A stretch of 5,257 bases of DNA from assembly GCA_003133265.1 (NCBI GenBank), contig PKWQ01000132.1, positions 5,336 to 10,592 of the forward strand, given 5' to 3'. This document shows, one piece after another, positions 1 to 4,563 of this stretch. The notes below the pieces were generated by a model. That model worked only from the letters and a program-made list of their open reading frames with translations, did no database searches and was not told the origin of the DNA. The DNA comes from Acetobacteraceae bacterium. GTDB taxonomy: Bacteria > Pseudomonadota > Alphaproteobacteria > Acetobacterales > Acetobacteraceae. The stretch's first letter is position 1; each line of letters opens with the position of its first letter. Position numbers and translations under genes: made by a program.

Positions 1-873
1 CTGCTGTCGGGCGATGTCGACATGATCTATTCGGTCCCGCCGCAGGACGAGGAGCGGATCAAGCACACAGCCGGCCTGAAGCTGATCGTCGGGCCGGAGC
101 TGCGCACCATCTTCCTCGGCATGGACCAGTGGCGCGACGAGCTCATCCATTCCTCGGTAAAGGGCAAGAATCCGTTCCGCGACGTGCGCGTGCGGGAGGC
201 CTTCACGCTGGCGATCGACGAACAGGCGATCGCTGCGCGCGTCATGCGCGGGCAGGCGCATCCGACCTTCGTCATGTTCGGCCCGGGGGTGAACGGCTAC
301 GACCCCAAGCAGGACATCCGGCCGAAGGCGGATATCGAGCGGGCGAAGAAGCTGATGGCGGCAGCGGGCTACGGCGCCGGCTTCGAGCTGGGCATGGACT
401 GCCCGAACGACCGTTATGAGAACGACGAGGCAATCTGCACCGCGGTCACCGCGATGCTGGCGAAGATCGGGGTGAAGATCAATCTGACCGCGCAGACCAA
501 GGTGCGGTTTTTCAACAAGATCGCCGCCCCCGACTACGACACGGACTTCTATATGCTGGGCTGGACGCCCAACACCTACGACGCCCACAATGTGTTCTAT
601 AATCTGGTCGCCAGCCGCGCCGTGCCGCGTGGCGAGGTGAACTATGCCGGCTATTCCGATCCGCGGATCGACAGCCTGACCGATCGGATGGCGGTCGAGA
701 CCGATCAGGCCAAGCGCACGCAGATGATCGGCGAGGCGGTCGGCATCATGCAGAAGGAATTCGCCTATATCCCGCTGCACCAGCAGGTCATCGCCTGGGC
801 GGCCAAGGCAAATATCGACCTAGTGCAACTGGCCGACAACTACTTCCCGTTGCGTTTCGTGCGGGTGAAATAA
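1..873 (+). CDS. ABC transporter substrate-binding protein, family 5 (peptide/nickel type), C-terminal part
   Basis: This is the periplasmic solute-binding component of an ABC importer of the DppA/OppA class (SBP_bac_5), which delivers oligopeptides, dipeptides, nickel or similar ligands to an inner-membrane permease. The frame is open from base 1, so the start and signal peptide lie outside the window. About 290 residues are present, against roughly 500-550 for the family. Recognisable family features are a GDVD-type segment at the very start, the NPFRDVRVREAF...AID segment around residues 57-75 of the fragment, 'RAKKLMAAAGY' near 114-124, the 'DFYMLGW' segment near 185-191, and a C-terminal 'IPLHQQ' segment. 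Seeing these supports the family; the ligand cannot be read from this part. Permease and ATPase genes are not downstream, so they are either upstream or elsewhere. It ends in TAA, 62 bases before the next gene on the same strand. Confidence 0.93.
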   Translation: MLSGDVDMIYSVPPQDEERIKHTAGLKLIVGPELRTIFLGMDQWRDELIHSSVKGKNPFRDVRVREAFTLAIDEQAIAARVMRGQAHPTFVMFGPGVNGYDPKQDIRPKADIERAKKLMAAAGYGAGFELGMDCPNDRYENDEAICTAVTAMLAKIGVKINLTAQTKVRFFNKIAAPDYDTDFYMLGWTPNTYDAHNVFYNLVASRAVPRGEVNYAGYSDPRIDSLTDRMAVETDQAKRTQMIGEAVGIMQKEFAYIPLHQQVIAWAAKANIDLVQLADNYFPLRFVRVK

Positions 874-906
874 AGAAGCCCGCCCGCCGCGTATCGATGC
901 TTGATC

Positions 907-916
907 CAGCCGGCTG
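907..916. repeat. 10-bp palindrome CAGCCGGCTG in the intergenic gap
   Basis: The 62-base gap between the substrate-binding protein and the thiol oxidoreductase holds a perfect 10-bp palindrome, flanked loosely by TGAT on the left (902-905) and ATCA on the right (919-922). It could be an operator half-site pair or a weak hairpin. Short GC palindromes also occur by chance in DNA of this composition, so no function is claimed. No clear terminator follows the upstream stop codon. Confidence 0.25.
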
Positions 917-935
917 AAATCACGATGATAATGGT

Positions 936-1607
936 GTGAATATACTCGCACCGCCCAAGGCACGGCTGTCGATCGAGATCGTGCATGATCTGGTCTGCCC
1001 CTGGTGTTTCCTCGGGGTGCGCCGGCTGATGCGCACCCTGCGCCGGCGGCCCGATCTGCTGTTCGATCTGACCTGGCGGCCGTTCCTGCTCAATCCCGAC
1101 ATGCCGCGTGCCGGAATGTCGCGCGGGGACTATGTGATCCGGAAATTCGGCGGCGAGGACCGGGCACGCCGGCTCTATACCTCCATCGCCGAGATCGGCC
1201 GCGCCGAAGGGGTGCTGTTCCGGTTCGATCGCATCCACCGCACGCCATCGAGCGTCGATGCCCACCGGCTGGTTCGCTACGCCTCCCGCTTCGGCCGCGC
1301 CGACGCGCTGGTGGAGGCGCTGTTCTCCGCCCATTTCACCGACGGCGACGATATCGGCGATCCGGTGCTACTGGGCGCCCTGGCCCAGTCCTGCGGCCTG
1401 GACGGACGGCAGGCGGGCCAGTTCCTCGCCTCGGAGGCCGAGGTTGACGCGGTGCATGCCGACAATCTGCGGGCGCACCGTCTCGGGATCAACGGCGTGC
1501 CCTGCTTCGTCATTTCCGGCCGTCACGCCATCGCTGGCGCGCAGGAACCCGAGGTGATCGAACGCCTGCTGGACGTCGCGGCGGTCGATGCGGCGGAGAT
1601 CCAGTAG
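936..1607 (+). CDS. DsbA/FrnE-family cytoplasmic thiol oxidoreductase
   Basis: This is a complete 223-residue protein of the thioredoxin-fold DsbA-like family that includes FrnE and 2-hydroxychromene-2-carboxylate isomerase. The redox motif CPWC is at residues 21-24, right after the first beta strand, followed by FLGVRR as is usual in FrnE-like proteins. The 'TPSSVDAHRL' segment at 103-112 matches the family's conserved AHRL region. The GVP turn at 187-189 supplies the cis-proline opposite the active site, and the protein ends with the usual GAQ...LL helix. The intact CxxC favours a disulfide oxidoreductase or isomerase over the chromene carboxylate isomerase branch, which lacks the cysteine pair. 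There is no signal peptide, so it should be cytoplasmic. The start is GTG at 936; an in-frame TGA at 915-917 limits any extension, and no good Shine-Dalgarno sequence precedes it. The substrate is unknown. Confidence 0.9.
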   Translation: MNILAPPKARLSIEIVHDLVCPWCFLGVRRLMRTLRRRPDLLFDLTWRPFLLNPDMPRAGMSRGDYVIRKFGGEDRARRLYTSIAEIGRAEGVLFRFDRIHRTPSSVDAHRLVRYASRFGRADALVEALFSAHFTDGDDIGDPVLLGALAQSCGLDGRQAGQFLASEAEVDAVHADNLRAHRLGINGVPCFVISGRHAIAGAQEPEVIERLLDVAAVDAAEIQ

Positions 1608-1719
1608 CAGCAGGTGCGGCGCGCGTTTCAGAGATGTGGAATCACCCTCGGCCACGGCGCCATATCCGTAAATCACGGCACCGTCGAAAGTCAGATTGTT
1701 TATGGCTCGCTTCGGTCTA
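1608..1719. other. Intergenic spacer with no gene seen
   Basis: Between the end of the thiol oxidoreductase and the hairpin at 1720 I see no convincing gene, RNA or promoter. Short open frames cross it on both strands, but none has a ribosome-binding site or a recognisable product. It is simply the 3' flank between two convergent transcription units. Confidence 0.6.
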
Positions 1720-1746
1720 AACCGCTCCGGGTTTCCCGGAGCGGTT
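1720..1746. terminator. Perfect 12-bp stem hairpin between convergent genes (bidirectional terminator candidate)
   Basis: The left arm AACCGCTCCGGG (1720-1731) and right arm CCCGGAGCGGTT (1735-1746) are exact reverse complements around a TTT loop. The hairpin sits 112 bases after the plus-strand oxidoreductase and 24 bases after the end of the minus-strand membrane-protein gene, which is where a shared terminator is expected. Neither side has a proper T-run; only the A/T pairs closing the stem and a TTTAG on the minus strand are present. Termination strength is therefore uncertain, though GC-rich stems lacking a long U tract are common in high-GC proteobacteria. Confidence 0.72.
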
Positions 1747-1770
1747 CAGTCAGCATCTTATGCCCCAGCA

Positions 1771-2271
1771 TTACCGTTTCGCGGGATCATCGGCTGGGTC
1801 GGGTGGGAGGCCGGTCTGCTTGAGCCAAGCCGCCCTGGCCACGGGATCATCTGGATCGAAATGCACATCCACCTGGACTCCTTCGGCGTGCCTAGTCAAC
1901 ACTTTCAAGAAGGATTGCACAGGCACAGTAACCCGCAGCATGTTCGGAGCGGACCAAACGAGGCGAGGGCGCTCATCCGCGTTCCCACCGGTATCAACTC
2001 CGAGCAAGTCGATGTCTTGAAGTGGAGGTTTCGTCGTAAGCAAATGGACCTCGGCGGTAATATCGGTCGAGAACAAACCGACGTCGCAGGTATACTCGTC
2101 AATGACGGCGACCCACGAACCATCGGGAGATGGCAGGCGTTCGATAACAACGTGGGTGCAACCCGGTTGTACCGTAGTCCACAACACCACCACGGCCAGC
2201 ACGAAGGCCACGATCACCCCCGATGTAAGGAGGCAACCCGACCAGCGGAATAAGGTAGGATACCGGGTCAT
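1771..2271 (-). CDS. Single-pass membrane protein with an exported Cys-containing domain; immunity-protein candidate
   Basis: This 166-residue protein is of unrecognised family. Residues 1-10 carry two Arg, followed by one strongly hydrophobic helix at about 12-34. The remainder (35-166) is soluble and would lie in the periplasm as an N-in anchored domain. The 'QPGC' before Cys38 is not a convincing lipobox. The exported part holds Cys38 and Cys62, which could form a disulfide, and an SPDGSW-AV--DEYTCD stretch (48-63). That stretch resembles the 'SPDG-(W/Y)-A-V' strand of several small exported bacterial proteins of unknown function. The tail is Pro/Asp rich. Its ATG follows the TGA of the upstream gene with one base between (TGAGATG) and no own Shine-Dalgarno, so translation is probably coupled to that gene. 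Coupling and membrane anchoring suggest an immunity protein for its neighbour; this is inference. Confidence 0.75.
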   Translation of the reverse strand: MTRYPTLFRWSGCLLTSGVIVAFVLAVVVLWTTVQPGCTHVVIERLPSPDGSWVAVIDEYTCDVGLFSTDITAEVHLLTTKPPLQDIDLLGVDTGGNADERPRLVWSAPNMLRVTVPVQSFLKVLTRHAEGVQVDVHFDPDDPVARAAWLKQTGLPPDPADDPAKR

Positions 2272-2272
2272 C

Positions 2273-3172
2273 TCAGGGCTGCGCAGTCACGCCAATTCGG
2301 CCGGATTGATAGAGCAAGTACCCAAGATCGGTATTTCGTATGTTGCGCTTAGGAAGATGGATATAGGTCTGATCCATCTCCGTACCATATGGGTACTTGC
2401 TGGTCCGGGCCACAATATCTTGGATGCTCAGTATCTGGTCTCTTGGTATACCATTCGCGGCGGCATAAAGCCCTATCGCGACGGTCGCATAATCGACAAA
2501 CTCCGGGTGAAACGAGCCACCAATCCGCTGGGCGTCCCAAGAACCACCACGCCAGAACTTTGACAGCTCGCTGCCATAATATTCAAGTGCAACCAGGCCG
2601 CCTCCGTATGGAGCCAGCATTTGTTCTACCTTCTTATCTTTGAGGCCCTCGCTTACAAAGAAATGAGGATCCATCCCTGCGGGTCTCATCATCGGCGTGC
2701 CATTGGAGTTCAACACCACCTGACCCTTGTCGTCCACAAGCGGCACTGGGGCGGTAGCGTACCCCGAGTCACTAATGCCACGAGGATTCACGGCCCACCG
2801 ACCATCCTCGATAGAGCCGGGAACGGAGCATAATACCACCGCAGAATCAACGACGTGAGGCACCCGGTTGGTTGCGCGGTTGGCCAGATCGGTGACGACT
2901 GGAGAATTGATGGCTGCTTGACCGACGGCCCGTGTGTTCTGAAGCGGCAAATGCGTCCCATCCGGAATATCGCACAGTGTGCCCGCACATAACCCAACTG
3001 GCATGTCGGTAACTGGCGGTTCAGGCAGCCGATCCTGGGGCGGCGGTTCCACCGACGCAGCTTTCCGCCAGACCACCCGGACCGGCAATCGAATGGGCTC
3101 GGCGAAACCCGACAGATCGGGCGGCGGATCGCCCGGGAACCACAGTACACAGGGGATGCGGAGATCGTCCAT
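2273..3172 (-). CDS. Unrecognised 299-residue protein; candidate polymorphic-toxin/effector
   Basis: I cannot assign this protein to a family with confidence. The N-terminal third is proline rich (PGDPPPD, EPPPQ, PEPPV) with cysteines at 8, 62, 67 and 115. It has no signal peptide or membrane helix. The C-terminal third (about 180-295) looks like a compact folded domain: GGSWDAQ (210-216), SFHPEFVDYATVAIGLYAAANGI (220-242) and a MDQTYIHLP...DLGYLLYQSG segment (267-291). This order of WD, an F-(D/N)-Y-G/A helix, AA-GI and DQ-YI loosely recalls the Ntox44-type ('bacterial toxin 44') pattern, but I cannot verify homology. I chose ATG 3172 because GGAGG (3188-3184) precedes it by 11 bases and third-position GC is poor in this frame above it. 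An upstream ATG at 3265 would give 330 residues but lacks a Shine-Dalgarno. Codons become less GC-rich toward the C-terminus. The membrane-protein gene follows after one base. Confidence 0.72.
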   Translation of the reverse strand: MDDLRIPCVLWFPGDPPPDLSGFAEPIRLPVRVVWRKAASVEPPPQDRLPEPPVTDMPVGLCAGTLCDIPDGTHLPLQNTRAVGQAAINSPVVTDLANRATNRVPHVVDSAVVLCSVPGSIEDGRWAVNPRGISDSGYATAPVPLVDDKGQVVLNSNGTPMMRPAGMDPHFFVSEGLKDKKVEQMLAPYGGGLVALEYYGSELSKFWRGGSWDAQRIGGSFHPEFVDYATVAIGLYAAANGIPRDQILSIQDIVARTSKYPYGTEMDQTYIHLPKRNIRNTDLGYLLYQSGRIGVTAQP

Positions 3173-3179
3173 AACCGGC

Positions 3180-3323
3180 TCAGCCTCCGCTGAACGCGCC
3201 GGCCCACTCCGGGCTGATGCGGGTGTTGGATGGGGGACGCTTGGCTTCCTTTGGAGCGGTCCCATGCCCGAACCGTCGATGATATTGCCGCTCTTGGTAG
3301 ACCCAGCTTTGGTTGGCGGCCAT
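3180..3323 (-). CDS. Possible 47-residue leader ORF of the cassette
   Basis: This is a short basic, polar ORF beginning MAANQSWVYQERQY and ending in PEWAGAFSGG before TGA. It has no known family. Support for it comes from three things. Its last 16 codons almost all end in G or C, like the local coding genes, whereas the overlapping 330-residue reading of the next gene does not show this. A GGGGA (3337-3333) precedes its ATG by 9 bases, with a TATAAT box upstream. Its TGA (3182-3180) lies 7 bases before the next ATG (3172), with that gene's GGAGG inside its last codons, a layout suited to translational coupling. The frame is also open upstream to a TTG at 3401. It could instead be chance, or a leftover fragment of a larger gene. 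Confidence 0.42.
   Translation of the reverse strand: MAANQSWVYQERQYHRRFGHGTAPKEAKRPPSNTRISPEWAGAFSGG
3184..3188 (-). promoter_or_regulatory. Ribosome-binding site that decides the start of the 299-residue protein
   Basis: GGAGG on the minus strand lies 11 bases before ATG 3172. The spacing is slightly long, but it is the strongest Shine-Dalgarno match in the region. The alternative ATG at 3265 has only an ATCGACGGTTCGGGC context with no purine-rich site. This favours the shorter protein. Confidence 0.5.
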
Positions 3324-3348
3324 TCGTTCCAATCCCCAAAAAATCAAG

Positions 3349-3354
3349 ATTATA
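3349..3354 (-). promoter_or_regulatory. Candidate -10 box (TATAAT) for the cassette
   Basis: A consensus TATAAT on the minus strand sits in the AT-rich gap, 25 bases before the ATG at 3323, so a transcript would start near 3342 and include the GGGGA site. No good -35 hexamer is found 16-18 bases upstream. A TTGAAA at 3383-3378 is 23 bases away, too far for a standard sigma-70 promoter. In AT-rich DNA such a box can arise by chance, so an activator or readthrough from the aminotransferase gene remains possible. Confidence 0.35.
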
Positions 3355-3371
3355 TTCCTATCATAAGGCCT

Positions 3372-3395
3372 CATATTTTTCAATGGGAAAATATG
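3372..3395. promoter_or_regulatory. AT-rich inverted repeat, possible operator
   Basis: CATATTTT (3372-3379) and AAAATATG (3388-3395) are exact reverse complements separated by 8 bases. The stem is too AT-rich for a terminator and lies just upstream of the candidate -10 box, a position suited to a dimeric regulator or a nucleoid silencer. This is an observation of symmetry only; no known consensus is claimed. Confidence 0.35.
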
Positions 3396-3417
3396 CTCCA
3401 AAGATTGATCTAGCCCG

Positions 3418-4551
3418 CTACCCCACCGCCGCCAGCACCGAGTCGCAGATATGCGCCACCGCCGCTTCCGTCAGGTCGGGGTGGATCGGCAGCGCCAGGA
3501 TGCGCGTCGCCAGATCCTCCGACACCGGCAAGGCGGCACCGTCATGGTGGTCGCGGTAGGCGGGCTGAAGGTGCAACGGCCGCGGATAATAGATCGCCGT
3601 CGGCACGCCGGACTGCTTCAGCGACGCCTGCACCCTCTCGCGCGCCGCGCCGTCCGGCAGCAGGATGGCGTAGATCGCCCAGGCGCTGGTGCTGTCGGGC
3701 ACGCGCTCGGGGGTGGTCACCGCGTTGCCTAGCCGCTGGTCGTAGGTCCGGGCGATGTGCTCGCGGATCGCGATCTCCTCGCGGAAGACCGTCAGCTTGG
3801 CCAGCAGCACCGCCGCCTGGATCGAATCCAGCCGTCCGTTCATCCCGGTACGCAGCACCTCGTAGCGCGTCGTGCCTTCGCCGTGGGTGCGCAGGCTGCG
3901 ATACAGCGCCGCCCGTGCAGCACTTTCGGTGAACAGCGCCCCGCCGTCGCCATACGCGCCGAGCGGCTTGGAGGGGAAGAAACTGGTCGCCGTCGCATCC
4001 GCCGCACAGCCCAGCGGACGGCCGCGATACGTCGCGCCGAAGCTCTGGGCACAGTCGTCCAGGGTGAACAGCCCTTCCCGCCCGGCGATGTGCGACAACG
4101 CCGGCCAATCGGCGGGCTGGCCAAACAGATCGACCCCGATCAGCGCGCGCGGGCGCAGCTTGCCGGCGGCGCGCACCTCGGCGATGCGGCTTTCCAGATG
4201 CGCCGGATCGATCTGGAAGGTGCGCGGATCGACATCGACGAACACCGGCGTCGCGCCCAGCAGCAGCGGCACCTCGGCGGTGGCGGTGTAGGTGAAGGCC
4301 GGCAGGAACACCGCGTCGCCCCGGCCGATCTCCTCGGCCATCAGCGCGATCTGCAACGCATCCGTGCCGGAGGAGACCGAGACGCAGTGCGTCGCGCCGC
4401 AGAACGCGGCCAGTTCCGCCTCCAGCTCGGCCACCTCCGGGCCAAGGACGAACTGGCAATGCGCCAGCACCGCATCGAGCCGGCGGCGCAGCTCGGGCTG
4501 GATGCGCGCCTGCTGCGCCTTGAGGTCGAGGAAGGCAACGGAAACGGTCAT
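3418..4551 (-). CDS. wbpE: DegT/DnrJ/EryC1/StrS sugar aminotransferase, WbpE/WlbC-like
   Basis: This complete 377-residue PLP enzyme should transfer an amino group, usually from glutamate, to a keto group of a nucleotide sugar in the cytosol. FLDLKAQQARI (7-17), LGPEV-ELE (36-44), SSGTDALQIAL (60-70, cofactor phosphate loop), FTYTATAE (86-93) and VDVDPRTF (105-112) follow the family order. Asp166 in LDDCAQSFGA should contact the pyridine nitrogen. Lys195 in FFPSKPLGAYGDGG is the Schiff-base lysine. N238-R240-LD and GVPTAIYYP (315-323) complete the active site. Motif by motif it resembles WbpE/WlbC, which make UDP-2-acetamido-3-amino-glucuronate (C3 amination), more than C4 aminotransferases of the PglE/ArnB type. 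The exact sugar is inferred. ATG 4551 has AGGA (4561-4558) six bases upstream and lies 12 bases after the dehydratase stop, so the two are co-transcribed. Confidence 0.92.
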   Translation of the reverse strand: MTVSVAFLDLKAQQARIQPELRRRLDAVLAHCQFVLGPEVAELEAELAAFCGATHCVSVSSGTDALQIALMAEEIGRGDAVFLPAFTYTATAEVPLLLGATPVFVDVDPRTFQIDPAHLESRIAEVRAAGKLRPRALIGVDLFGQPADWPALSHIAGREGLFTLDDCAQSFGATYRGRPLGCAADATATSFFPSKPLGAYGDGGALFTESAARAALYRSLRTHGEGTTRYEVLRTGMNGRLDSIQAAVLLAKLTVFREEIAIREHIARTYDQRLGNAVTTPERVPDSTSAWAIYAILLPDGAARERVQASLKQSGVPTAIYYPRPLHLQPAYRDHHDGAALPVSEDLATRILALPIHPDLTEAAVAHICDSVLAAVG

Positions 4552-4563
4552 CTTATGTCCTGA

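Noticed and set aside
840..1334. Minus-strand 164-codon open frame overlapping the thiol oxidoreductase
   Set aside because: It is antisense to a gene with clear family motifs, has no recognisable domain, and is explained by the scarcity of stops in GC-rich DNA.
1368..1676. Minus-strand 102-codon frame whose first residues (MIYGYGAVAEG) look protein-like
   Set aside because: Most of it is antisense to the 3' half of the thiol oxidoreductase, there is no ribosome-binding site, and the rest has no family features.
1720..1746. Hairpin as an insertion-sequence end or attachment site
   Set aside because: No matching inverted copy, target duplication, transposase or integrase is visible; its position between convergent genes explains it as a terminator.
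1696..2563. Overlapping plus-strand frames of 185 and 153 codons opposite the membrane protein and the toxin-like gene
   Set aside because: The minus-strand frames have better codon structure, a coupled stop/start junction and a clear membrane helix; the plus-strand products look like low-complexity antisense translations.
2979..3413. Plus-strand 144-codon frame over the start of the cassette
   Set aside because: It is antisense to the toxin-like gene and its leader, and it has no ribosome site or recognisable motif.
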